From Branchiostoma floridae (Eukaryota > Chordata > Leptocardii > Amphioxiformes > Branchiostomatidae), in contig NC_049986.1 in assembly GCF_000003815.2 (NCBI RefSeq), forward strand, positions 16,357,172 to 16,421,171: a DNA stretch of 64,000 nt, in the 5' to 3' direction. The position numbers were made by a program, and so were the translations under genes. Within the stretch, counting starts at the first letter, position 1. Each line of letters opens with the position of its first letter. Under the pieces are notes generated by a model. The model was given only the letters and a program-made list of their open reading frames with translations. It made no database searches and was not told the origin of the DNA. Below, piece after piece: positions 12,601-23,600 of this stretch.

Positions 12601-13006
12601 CTGGTCTGTGACAGAATCAATATACAATGATCTAATGTTACAATGTATCAAAGTATATGAATCAATGATATTTGCAACATGAAAAGTCACATATCTTTCA
12701 AGTTCATAAGTGCAAGGAGGTTATAAATGTATACTTCGTTATATATATAGTTAGCAAAAACACCCAGAGTAGTAGTACTTTGTCAACATCCAAAATGGAC
12801 ATCTCAAACGTTTGTACGACGTCGTATTTATACTGATGGCTTCCCGCCCATCACCTACCTAGCTTTTCCTCGTGGTCGGACTCTTCCTCCGAACTGTACT
12901 CTCCCTCCGAGCTGTCAATAACTAATCTCCCACTCAGGACCTGTTTAATCTGCTCAGTCTCCCTTTCAATCTTTTCTCGCTCCAGATCAATGCTCTGTTC
13001 GGCCAT
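9644..13006 (-). CDS. SNAPC4: snRNA-activating protein complex subunit 4 (SNAP190), first exons only
   Basis: SNAPC4 is the Myb-repeat subunit of SNAPc, which binds the proximal sequence element of snRNA genes for Pol II and Pol III. Exons read on the minus strand: 13006-12859, 12340-12261, 11868-11716, 11007-10891, 10241-10128, 9722 to about 9644; phases agree. The protein starts MAEQSIDLEREKIERE, followed by an acidic stretch (SSEEESDHEE). Exon 4 gives ELNQNYQEYIHDML...LMLAQNRERQ and exons 5-6 give FKPYFKD...GPPPNED, which align with the conserved N-terminal region of human SNAPC4 (YQEVI, LLLAQNREQQ, MKPYFKD, GPPANED). The donor of the last exon is uncertain, since similarity fades after NEDARHK. 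No Myb repeats were found further left, so the rest is probably beyond the left edge, or the gene is truncated. Confidence 0.82.
9755..10055 (-). repeat. dispersed element, opposite orientation to 21962-22265
   Basis: Reading the minus strand gives the same order of blocks as 21962-22265: ACCTTC...GAAGGTAAACAT, CAAACAAATAAGGTCAAC, TGGTTACCAGTAAA, TACATAATGTAGCAAATG, CGGGTCACTA, AACAGTTGTCAGT and a terminal GCTTGCAAATGTT-type end. It overlaps SNAPC4 intron 5, between the exon ending at 10128 and the last exon seen. Confidence 0.8.
10361..10500 (+). repeat. dispersed repeat, copy 1 of 2
   Basis: CTGTGTGCAACACAAACTCT followed by GCTGTCAAGGGCTGTAACTGGCCCC and ...GAGATTTAATC matches 33845-33970 (CTGTGTAACGCAAACTGCTG...GGCTGTACCTGGCCCC...GAGATTTGAGC). 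Confidence 0.65.
11116..11226. repeat. 37-bp tandem repeat, three copies
   Basis: Units start at 11116, 11153 and 11190 with AAGTGTATCCCAATACA. Each contains a small dyad (AAGTGTAT...ATACACTT). The array lies in the SNAPC4 intron between exons 3 and 4. Confidence 0.9.
11264..11347. repeat. 84-bp hairpin-forming inverted repeat
   Basis: AGCAGAGGTTGGTGGGAA at the left end is the exact complement of TTCCCACCAACCTCTGCT at the right end. A second, short hairpin (CTTTTAGATAGG...CCTATCTAAAAG) follows at about 11359-11391. Likely a miniature TIR element; I saw no clear target duplication. Confidence 0.75.
12114..12139. repeat. (TA)n microsatellite
   Basis: About 13 TA units in a SNAPC4 intron. Confidence 0.97.
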
Positions 13007-13328
13007 TTTGGGGTGAAAACAGACAGAACGTCCAAAATTGGCCAAAAATTGAACTCCTTCTGATATCCAAGATGGCTGAACTCCGGGGAATGGTACTTTT
13101 TGATTGGCCAATACTTATATCCATCCGCTCGGATGAAATAACGAAGACTCTTGGTTTGAAATGGGAATATCATGGCGCAAAAGTTATATATTATGGATAA
13201 ACTTATATATATAATTTGCATGATGTGTAAGATATATGAAGAAGAAGTTTATTGATTAAGATATGAGCAGACAGAAAAGGAGTTCCACGCGGACGGATAA
13301 AAAGCACGTGAGTAGTGCCGTAACCATC
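13007..13328. promoter_or_regulatory. shared bidirectional promoter of SNAPC4 (-) and TSC1 (+)
   Basis: The SNAPC4 ATG (13006, minus) and the first ATG of the TSC1 leader exon (13329, plus) are 323 bp apart, head to head. Both starts sit in YY1-like contexts: CCATCATGGCGGAC at TSC1 and CAAAATGGCCG (minus) at SNAPC4. Another CCAAGATGGCTG occurs at 13068-13079. A CACGTG E-box is at 13305-13310. I see no TATA box suitably placed. The motifs are visible; that they act as a shared promoter is inference from position. Confidence 0.6.
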
Positions 13329-15657
13329 ATGGCGGACGAAGTCTGCTGTGCAGCTTGGATAAACAGGTTTGACTTCGTTCTCTCGTCCTCCGAGCGGTTT
13401 TAACAGTTTTCAACCTTCCTGTGTGGTTTCTAAACATTTTGGCTGTCCTCTGTACAATTTACTGTGAATTCCAGGCGTGGAATGTTAATGTGTGCGTTGT
13501 GTACGTGTCCTCGCCGCGGTCATGTTCTTGCATGCTGGACATGTTCCATACATTTACAGTCCCCTCCCCCTCTTGACAGATTATATGTGAGCGCTGTGAG
13601 ATTATAATAATGTCTCCAAAGAATTACCTGCAACTCAAGGGATATCTTCCGCTGTGATATCTAGAGAATATTTGATTCTTCAAAATACTGGCCTATAGAG
13701 CTATGTTACGGCTGCGGGCATTTGGAGAGATTGGGCAGATCACAGCTCAGTCCCAATAAATTTTATACTTTCCCAAACCCCTTAAATGGCCACCAGTGGG
13801 AGGGAAATGATTGTTCATATTTTGCCAGGAGGTAGAATCATAGCCTGACAGTTATGATATAAAGTTATCACATGAGTGCTAAGGAATGCAGCAAGCCTAA
13901 GCCAGCTTGCCACCCGAGCATCATATTTGTTGACCACCCTAGGGCATGGTGTCAAGGCCAACTGTAGGAGCAATTCATTTGACATCAGAGGGATGTTGCT
14001 GTCTCCGTGAATGTTTTGGGTTTGGCAGCCTGTTTCAGGTCTGTTTGGCTTCTGCAACTTTTAGGAGCATAATCTCCTACCTGGCCTGTGTCAGATCTAC
14101 TCTACACTTCTCTTCTTGAAGTTCGTTCTGTTCTGTGCTATGCCTTGAATAGATAGCACAGAATCTACTAATTAGTGAGAGACTGGCAAATTCTGTTGAC
14201 AAATAGGTTATGTATGTGGTTTATTTTTAGGAGTAGATGTGTAGGTTTTGCTGTAATTGGTCTGTATACAAGTTTTGTTGTCATTGTTGTGACCTTAGCT
14301 CATTCCTACGTCCCGACCTCTAGGACAAACAGTTATATTTACACTGGAAAGGTTACTAGGACAAAGGGATATTTGCCCATGATAGCATGACTGCCACATG
14401 TACGTATTCATATATGTAACAGAGGGTCCCCAAACTCATACGGTACTATAACTTAGAACAACTGTCAAGTTTTACTTTGTCTTATCATATTTGTTTTTAT
14501 TACATTTATTACATCTCTGGAAAACGTTAACATTGAAGGGGAGAATACAAGTAGGAATTAAAAAAAAGGGAAACAATGATACCACAATGTCAAATTCAGA
14601 ACTGATGTCCGGCATTCATGTATGTTTATTTAGAACAGCCATTTAGGACAGCCAACTGTATCTTCTTTAGAACAGAACATACAGTTCCTTAGGCCGATAG
14701 GGAAGACTGCTGCCCTTCCCCCATCCTACTAGCAGTAATATTCTCCTAGCTCATCACCCACAGCTGTTTTTGCCATCGACAAAGTGGAAATTCCATTACT
14801 GAATGATTACATGCCCAACCGCCATGAACAACCTTGGATGGAGCCCAGAACGGGTAGCCCATTGAAGTGGGCCCATCCACCCCACTAGACTAGCCCACCT
14901 TTTCCAGAAACCAGCATCTGCATGTGTCAATTAACTCATCCACATGTGATTTGTGTTTGCTTTCAAGTTATATATAAGTCAACCTTTGTCCGTTACAACT
15001 CTTGCCTGCTTATGTTGTTCTCACATGCACAAACATCTGATCAATGACCTTTCTACTTTCACTCTTGTTCAACAACAAGCTACATGTGGGGATCAAATAT
15101 AGGTGTAGGGTTGTCTCCTTCTCTAAATGTTTTTCCTTCCCACTCATTGTTTTTTGTTGTTGTTAAATTTGACATTTTAATCTTCAAACAAAAATTGCAT
15201 AAATTTTCAGGTCATGAAGTATATATTTTTTTTACAAATGAGATGAACTTTTTATCTGTTCCAACAAGCAAATCTTTGTCCTGGGAAGTGGGATAGGTCC
15301 TGGAGACATCCCTGACTACATGAAGGTGTGACAGACTTCACTGATTTATACTTCAGAACTATGCTGGCTAAAAACATTTGGTTGAAATAAATCAAAGAAA
15401 TTTTGAAAAATCAATGGACAGAGAAAAGTGCAATGTGAAAATTGTCCTTGATGTATCAAAATTATTCCAACATATTTATTAAGAAGGTCCTTTTTTCATT
15501 CCCACCTGTTTCAAATATTGCGATTTAATCATGTTATCTACTTTATTGAGCCTATGCTGTTTTGATATATCATCATCATCTGTCGTCCTTGGTGAGCGGG
15601 GTAAGGCGAAGCACAACATCTTTCCACAGCACTAGGTCTTTCATAGCTGCTCCCAAG

Positions 15658-15865
15658 TAGCCTCTACCAGGCTGTTTGATGGTCTAATTGTCGAAATTGG
15701 ACAAATAGAGTCACCGTATGCTAGGGGAGTCAGCCGGCCGAGAAGGTCCATTTTGGTTTGGAGAATGTCCCTACTCTGCCGGCTGACTCTCCTAGTGTAC
15801 TATTTACTCTTATTTGACCAATTTCTACAATTAGACCACCAAACCACGAAGCCTGGTAGAGGCTA
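15658..15865. mobile_element. 208-bp MITE, TAGCCT ends, 9-bp target duplication
   Basis: Starts TAGCCTCTACCAGGC and ends GCCTGGTAGAGGCTA; the inverted repeats extend about 90 bp each with mismatches, to GAGTCAGCCGGC near the centre. It is flanked by a perfect 9-bp repeat GCTCCCAAG (15649-15657 and 15866-15874). The 9-bp duplication is typical of Mutator-like elements. It shares the TAGCCT end with 23930-24485 and 47303-47524. Confidence 0.88.
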
Positions 15866-16810
15866 GCTCCCAAGTCCTCAGTGTCAATCCCGGTGTCTCT
15901 GGAAATGTATGTAGACTAGTAGGTCTGTTGAAGTTATCAAATGCGCATGTACAAATGTACAATGTGATTGGCATACAAAGTACAGTGGGTTCATCTACAG
16001 GTCAGAGCCACACAGTGTTGCTGGCTTCCTGTAGTGTTGATTCTGTGTCAGCCTTTCTTCTAGAGTTTCAACAGATGTTTTCCTCTACATGGTGACCACT
16101 GGCAGATAGCCAATAATTTAATATGGAGTTTTCCTCTCATGATTGCATCAGACCTGAGTGATAATTACATGATGGAACATCCAGTCTTTCAGAGATTTTC
16201 AGGAAAGATCAGTCTCCTTCCTTAGTACATTTTATCAAATTTCTCTTCTTTATTTTTTCTCTGGGTTTGATTTCCTTTCTCTAAGAGTAAGAGTAAGACA
16301 AAACATCATTTTAGATATCGATGCTACCATGCCTTCAGCTGTTCTAATTACCCTTGCATTATTGTTCTTACCTTGTAATTACTCACTGTCTGGGTAATTG
16401 AGTGTTGTTCCCTGTCAGGTGAGGGTTAGAAATGCTTGCCTGTTAGTGTAGATGTGAAGGCTTGATGGCAGCTTGCCAGCAGCCTCTATCTTTAGAGGGT
16501 TGGCACTGTGTAGGTTGAGAAGATGATCTTCCCATCTCTTGCGTCAGTCACCTCTTACGTGTTAATGGTTGAACCACGTGGGTTCTTCTGCTCTATTGTC
16601 AGGTTTGACAAGCCAACTAGCCCTATTGTCTAGGTCAAATGAAAGTGCCGATCGGGCAAGTGCATGACCTACCCCACTTGCCCGATCGGGCAAGTAAGAT
16701 TTTTCCATCCAGTGAGACTTTGATGTACTTGCAATGGTGAACATAGAAAAATAGAGGCCATGATAAGAATTCCATTGCTGAAATTTCGTGAAAATGCATA
16801 TAAAAGCACT

Positions 16811-17266
16811 TAAGGCCACACCAATTTAATTTCTTGGTTCACGGATTTTTTCATAAAAAATATGGAGCGAAAGGGCGAAATGAAAATAAAAATAAACATT
16901 GTAAAATGGTTGGGGTAAAGGTAAGGGCTGATTCAAAACATGAAGAATAAAAAGTTCTCAGCTTGAAAAAAGTACAAAAACACTATTACTGTACAGTAAC
17001 AGCACCTGTTTGTTGAAAATTACAGATGTAGTGTCAGTTTTTATGTTTGTCCCATTCTTCATGAATGAAAAATATAACTGCAATAATAATACCCACATTT
17101 TAAGGAGCTTATAATATGAAGGGCAATTTGCTACACCAGAAAGTTGGTGAATGGTTTCAATAATGGTGAAAATTTGCTGAGTGGTAATTTTTATTTTTAT
17201 TTTTTTTTCAAAAAAATAGGAGCGAGCGAATTCGTGAACCAAAGAAATTAAATCGGTATGTCCTAA
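16811..17266. mobile_element. inverted-repeat element of about 456 bp
   Basis: The left arm (TTAAGGCCACACCAATTTAA...TTGGTTCACG...GGAGCGAAAGGGCGAA...AAATAAAAATAA) is the imperfect complement of the right arm (TTATTTTTATTT...GGAGCGAGCGAATTCGTGAACC...TTAAATCGGTATGTCCTAA). Arms are about 85 bp. Internal sequence shares GCAATAATAA...CCCACAT...AAGGAGCTTATA with 8523-8560. Confidence 0.7.
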
Positions 17267-17604
17267 CATTAAAATTCTGAGCAAATAAAAAATTGGTTCG
17301 GGCAAGTAAATTTTCTATGTGCTTGCTCGATAGGACATGTAAATTTTAGAAAAATTTACGTCCAACCCTGATTGTCATTGTGGTGATCTTCCAATAATAT
17401 TTCTTTCTCTGGGCCTGGTGCGGTACAAGTTAACAGTGGAATCTTTGCTACAGGTTTCCCAAAGGTTTTGAAGTATAAATTTGATGCTGGTAATAAAAAA
17501 GGAAATTAATTAATAAACACACATTTTGTCTTTTTCAGGAACTTTTGCATCTTAGAATGGGCTGAACCTCGAGCATCAGTGTAAGATAGCATCCAAACGT
17601 GACC

Positions 17605-20600
17605 ATGACTGAGAAACAAGTGGATGCCAGCGAGCTCTTTAGCCTGCTGTCGTCACCTGACCTCCATGTAGTTGACGAAATCAAAGCCCTTATCCATGAA
17701 AACCTTAACACTGGTGAGTTTACATGTTTATAATCATTTCTAGAAGTAATACAGTAGTATGAAGTTATATGCGCAGTGCTCTCGCACCAAGACGACACAA
17801 GGGTTTGCCAAGTAAAATGTAGTACATGGTGTTGGAAAGGTCACTTGATCTGCTCAACAGATAAGGTAGTTTTACCATTGCAAAAGGTGTTGCTTTGACT
17901 TGCTTGCACTAGTGATGTTAGTTGGTAAGCCCTAGCTTTTTAACAAGATAACTTTGAAGGCGTTGTAACAGTTGTTCACACTCCACAACTTTGTAATAAT
18001 ACTGTAAATGCATTTAAGTTTGCAGGGATTTACTTTTGCTGTAGCAGGAAAATGTAGTGTTTGCGGTGGTTTTAAGTTTGCAGAAGTGCCATAGACTGTA
18101 GTCTCTTGCCATAATGGAAAAATGTTCGTGAAAGTTCGCAGTGAAGTAGTCATGGCGAAAACCGCGAACATGTCTGCATTTACAGTACATTTTCAGTCTT
18201 TTTTCAATCAACATGTGTAATTTTGTGGATGATTTTCCCTGTAGCCCGTGAACCATGGCTGCTGAATTGCCTTGTGGAGTTTTACGTGGCCACCAACAAC
18301 CAGCCAGCCCTGGAGGTGTTAGTGGGCATCAGGGAGCCACATGATAAGGTAACTCATACACTGTACAGTACTCTAAGGGCCTTTAAGTTTGTGGTGATTT
18401 AATGTTGCTGAAACTGCACTATGACAAGCCTTACTCATAAAAGTGGCCCTCCACCACAGAGGAAATGGATAGATCACGCTTGTTAGATTCAGTGCTTTTA
18501 AGTTATTGTGACATGAAAACATTGGTTTTAAGTTTCTTTAAAGCAGTCACCGCAAAAACCTCACAGTAAAACATAAAACCACTGTGTAAAGAATTATTGT
18601 ATATTGCACCCATGGTATACTGAATAATATGTGTGAACAGTTCAGGTTGCTCTGCTGTTCTGCAGTCATTCCATTGTTACACATTGTCAGAACCTGAGGT
18701 GTCCTGCAGACTTGTTTTTCCAAACTTGATGCATATTTATTGAGCTATACTGTACTTGCCAAGGTTGTTGTAACTGACCTTGTTGTTTCGCAGCACTTGC
18801 TGTCCAAGCTACAGCAGTACCCTGCAGCTGTATGTGGCCCATAGCTGCCAGGCTAGTTGGCTAGCTGCTGTCACTCTGCATGGACTCGATAGTGATACAT
18901 ATTCATTGAGTTATAACTGACCTTGTAGCTGTTTTGCAGCACTTGCTGTGCAAGCTACAGCAATATGTGGCTCGTGGCTGCCAGGCTAGTTGGCTAGCTG
19001 CTCTCACTCTGCTCGGACTTGATAGTGACACATATCGAAAGACTATTGAGTTATACTGTTCTTGTCAAGGTTCTTTTAACCGACCTCGTTGTTTGCAGCA
19101 TTTGCTGTCCAAGCTATAGCAGTATGTGGCCCGTGGCTGCCAGGCTAGTCGGCTAGCTGCTCTCACTTTGATTGGGCTTGATAGTGATACATATTTATTG
19201 AGTTATACTGTACTTGCCAAGGTTGTTGTAACCGACCTTGTCGCTGTTTTGCAGCACTTGCTGTCCAAGCTACAGCAGTATGTGGCCCGTGGCTGCCAGG
19301 CTAGTCGGCTGGCTGCTCTGACTCTGCTGGGACATGTGGTGCGGAAACACCCGTCATGGCTGTACAAGATCACCCAGCACTCCATCATGGCAACCCTCCT
19401 CAAACTTCTCAAGGTCAGTACGAACTATCCAAGGTCAATCAGAAAGCAAGGTTAACCTGGAAAGAGTTTTGGAATGTTTCAGTTATATTGTGGGTGATTG
19501 TAGACAGCACCTTCAGCCATAGTTGCATTTTTTCCTTATCTAAATTGAAGTGTGTTTGTGGCATTACATTTTATTAACATTACATGAGTAAAAATTCTTT
19601 ACACAATCTTAACAAGACCATAGTACATCCAGATGAAAAGATACAAAAAACAGAATCTCTGCTGCAGTGCCAAGGTCACATACCAGGGGGCCCAAGCTTG
19701 ACCTTTGTCTTCCCAATACCTACACCTACCCAAATACCAAATTCAGAAATCTACAAAACTACAAAAATCTGGAAACACAGACAGACAGACATACCCATAA
19801 CTATATTCTCCATTTTTCATTTTTCCATTTTCAACTAAACAATGTTTTTTTCTATCTGTTCCCTCTCCAGCGTGAGACGGACATCCCTAATGTGATGAGT
19901 GGTGTGCTGATCATCACCACCCTGCTGCCCATGGTGCCTGCGCTCATCGCTCCGTACCTCACCAGTATATTTGAAGTCTTCAGTAGGCTGGCTGCATGGA
20001 ACACAAACAAACCTGGTACGGCCTTCGCAATGCTCTACATGTCATCTGTCCTTTTTGCTTTGTTTTCTTTGCTCGCATTCAACATCTATATATGTATCAA
20101 TGTACCAAGTTTCACTACTGTGTCAGAAATGAAAAATCAAGTAAGAAGCTATCAGTCTGTCCCAGGGTTCTAGACAGTGTCCGTCCTTCTGTCCTTTGAT
20201 GGAATTTTGCTGCTGGGATGGACAAAAAGTTTGCACCTTCAGTCCACTGTGAAGGAAAATAATTGGCATTAAAAATTTTAATTGAACCAAGCTGAGTCTA
20301 CCATCAAAGATTGCCCCTCAAAATAAATGAAACAGCATTTCAGAGGGTCTAGGTTGCAAAATTTTTCTGGATAGCGTACCCCCGGCCCCCCCTAGGATTG
20401 TCACGCCTTCAACAGGATTTCAATTCAAAATTTAGAGGATGGAAAAAAATTCAGGTTGGCTAGAACACTGGTCTGTCCCTAAACGTAAAAGCATTATGTA
20501 CATACAATATCATTTTGTCTTTTTGTATGGAGAAGAAGAGAAAGAAATGCCAGAACAAAGACAATATATTTCCCAACAGAACAATAAACGAGAGGTGTTT

Positions 20601-23600
20601 CTGTCCCCAGGTCCCATCCCAGATGTGTACCTGCTGCACCTGCACATTGCTGTGTATGCCCTGTTCCACCGGCTGTACAGTATGTACCCATGTAACTTCC
20701 TGGCGTACCTCCGAGCCTACTACAGCACCAGGGACCACATCGATGTGTTTGAGTACACCATAAAGGTAGGAACTCTTTTCTTTGTTCATGTCATTCTCTC
20801 TTTGAAGATGATGAATTTGTCTTTGTGTTTTGTGCATTTTTTTCTGTCAGAAATAGTCTTGTATATCGTAACATCAATTCAGTCTTCGGGCTGCGACTGT
20901 ATTGATACAAAGTATTGCTCTCAATAAATCATTATAAAAAAAAAAAAACATAGAAAGATTTAATCAAGGATACCGTTTGATTTGTAGTCTGTATACTCAC
21001 ATTTAGCAAATTTTTCTTTGGGCCCTTTTGCATATATTTCTTTGGGGTGTTTTTGCCTATTTTTTTCCCAACACAAACTGTCACTATGGAGTTGAAGTTC
21101 CATAGAAGCATGGTTAGAAGCATGGTTTAGTCAGGCTGTTTTCCCTGGAGAAATATTGAAGTAAGTTTTGCTGTTATTTTCCATTTCTGCAGCCCATGTT
21201 GGAGAGAGTAAGGATGCACCCACTGCTCATCATATCCTCATCTGAAGAGGAAACAAAAACAAACAGGTAAGATGACCTGAAGGTGTTTGTATGAACTAAT
21301 GGGTTTCGTATTAGCATTGTTAGTGCAAATTGAAGATCTCCCTTCTTCTTGGTTTACCATTGTGAACGATGGTGATGTCAATGGTGATGGAGATGTGAGC
21401 CCATGATATATACACACAGCAAAAAAAGTTCAGACACTTGAGTTTGGTCAATCGTATCTCTTGGAAATTTTGGCACTTTTCCTTTTCTACCTACATGTAC
21501 ACAGATAAGTAGCTCTCGTACTCACCCCATCCATGTACGGTCAAAACTAGTGGAATATCATTGTAATATTCCAGTGATATGTAATCCATTACATTTTATA
21601 AAGTATGCACAGAGATAACATTAGACTAAGTCAAGTTTCCCAAAGTTTTTGTGCCAAGTTCAGATGCAAGAATGTTTACTCATCCTGAGCTGTACTAGTT
21701 ATACATATGAACTGAAAATCTTCATAGTGATAAATGACACAATGTTTCTATTGTGTCCAGGTGGAGAAAGATGGAGACCCATGACATTGTGATAGAATGT
21801 GCCAAAGTGTGTCTGGATCCGCTGGAGTCGGGGCGGGACACCGTGGCCGCGCCCCTTCGACAGCCAGGCCCCATATCCAGGGAACCCTCCCAACTCAACA
21901 CTTCTCTCAACTACTCCTTCTCACCTATGCCAAGTGCAGGTCAGTGTGGGCGCAAGTTTTTATGTATTGTATACCTTCATGGAAGGTAAACATATTGTTT
22001 TTGCTCTATTTCTTCTTCTCCAAACAAATAAGGTCAACGACCTAGACCAGATGGCTGTCACCATGGTTACCAGTAAAGTAGCAGGCCCCCAGTGGTGTTT
22101 GGTTACATAATGTAGCAAATGGCTTAGTACAGAGCTAGAGGGGCTCGGGTCACTAGATATATAGATGTATTGTACAAGAATAAACATAACAGTTGTCAGT
22201 ATTAGACTATAGCATGTGAAGGTAAACATTATATATTTGCTTGCAAATGTTACCTTTCTAGTTTCCACATAAATTTGCTTAGTGCAAGGCCAAGAGACCT
22301 CTTCTAGTTCGTAGCCACTGAGCAAAGTTGGTGAGAGATATAGTTGACTAAAAGATGGTGGTGAACGTTAAGTGAAGGTTGCTATGCTGTACACACAAAC
22401 ATGTACATGTAGTCGGACCAAAATATACAAAGTATTGCAGTGGTTTGCATATTGAAGTTACTTTTATACTACTTACTTGTTCTTAAATGACATATTTCAA
22501 TAGTTTGTTTACAGGTCTCTTTAGGGCAAAAATGATAACCACTAAATATACTGTTTCAAATGTGTTGCTTTAGAAGTTGAAGAAAATGTACAAATCTTTG
22601 CTTTCCTTGTGTCTCTGTCCATTTCTTAGAAGCCAGTCTTGTAGATGAAACCCACAAGAAGGAGAAGACTTCCTCCCAGAAGCTGAACACTGCGGAAGAT
22701 TCTCCTCCATTCTGGAGCCCCTCCAACATCTGCGGGCTGTCCACCCCTCCACACTCCCATGGAATGTCCCCGGCCAGCAGCCATCTTGAGTTGACCTCGT
22801 CATCCGCTTTGCACCACAGTTTTGCGCTCTCCTCTGCCGCGAACACCCCCACCCCCATGGCCACTCCCTCTGAGTCTCCCCCAACCGTAGGGGGTGAGGC
22901 ATCCGGACAAGGCTCCACACCCAAAAAGACCAGCAAGGAAAATCTCATGTCCAAGCCCCCCTTGTCTCCGAGGTCGCGAACTCAAATATTTCAGCGATTT
23001 TTTAGTGCTCCCCAAGGACAACTGCCCGAACTTTCCCCCAGTAATTCTACACCTGTATCGCCATTGACAAGAGAAGACTTTGGTGGGGGCACGGGTACAA
23101 CAGGAAAAAGTCAAAGTGCCCCACTAACTGCAGAATTGTCATCAGTACAGGACACCCCTCCCTTCCCCAAGGTTCCCCAAAGTGGACTGGACCTAACGGA
23201 AGGCCAGCAGTGTGCAGGAACGTTCCACTCCCAGGATAGGGAGGATGACGGGAAAAATTCTAAGGACATCTTAACGCCTGAGAATCTGAGCCAAGTTGTA
23301 GAGAAATTGTCGGAACATGGGTCTTCCCTGGAAGTTGTTGGGCCGTTATCTTCCGCAGGTCTAGATGTAGAGAAAGACTTAGATGGTGAGCATTCCTCTT
23401 TATATCTAACGTCTAAGAAACATGAAAGACATTCTTGAAGCATTGGTGATGTAACAGTGTTCTAGGATTGTTACTAGTAGGTAAGGTTACTGTCTGCATT
23501 ATGCTATGATAAACAACTACCCGGACATAATGGAAACAGGTTTTAAAGACTTTGTAATTCCAACACTAAAAATATCGATGGTTCTTCTGGTGCTCAGGTA

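Larger units (their letters stand above)
13367..17538 (+). other. TSC1 intron 1 (4.2 kb)
   Basis: Inferred from donor GTTTGA at 13367 and the polypyrimidine-AG acceptor at 17538. It contains two inverted-repeat elements (15658-15865 and 16811-17266). I saw no convincing coding exon. 16675-16696 carries a palindromic CTTGCCCGATCGGGCAAG. Confidence 0.55.
13329..17584 (+). other. spliced upstream ORF in the TSC1 leader
   Basis: ATG at 13329 in a good context (CCATCATGG) opens a frame MADEVCCAAWIN that reaches the donor AACAG|GTTTGA at 13366. Joined to the acceptor TTTTTCAG at 17538, the frame stays open as RNFCILEWAEP..., ending with TAA at 17582-17584, 20 bases before the TSC1 ATG. The predicted peptide has 27 residues. 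The splice junction is inferred from consensus sites, not from a transcript. Such a uORF would be expected to reduce TSC1 translation, but it could also be a small protein in its own right. Confidence 0.45.

Noticed and set aside
18934-19119. Plus frame resembling TSC1 (pseudo-exon copy 2) as an alternative exon
   Set aside because: It has an acceptor but no donor and runs into copy 3, which carries a stop.
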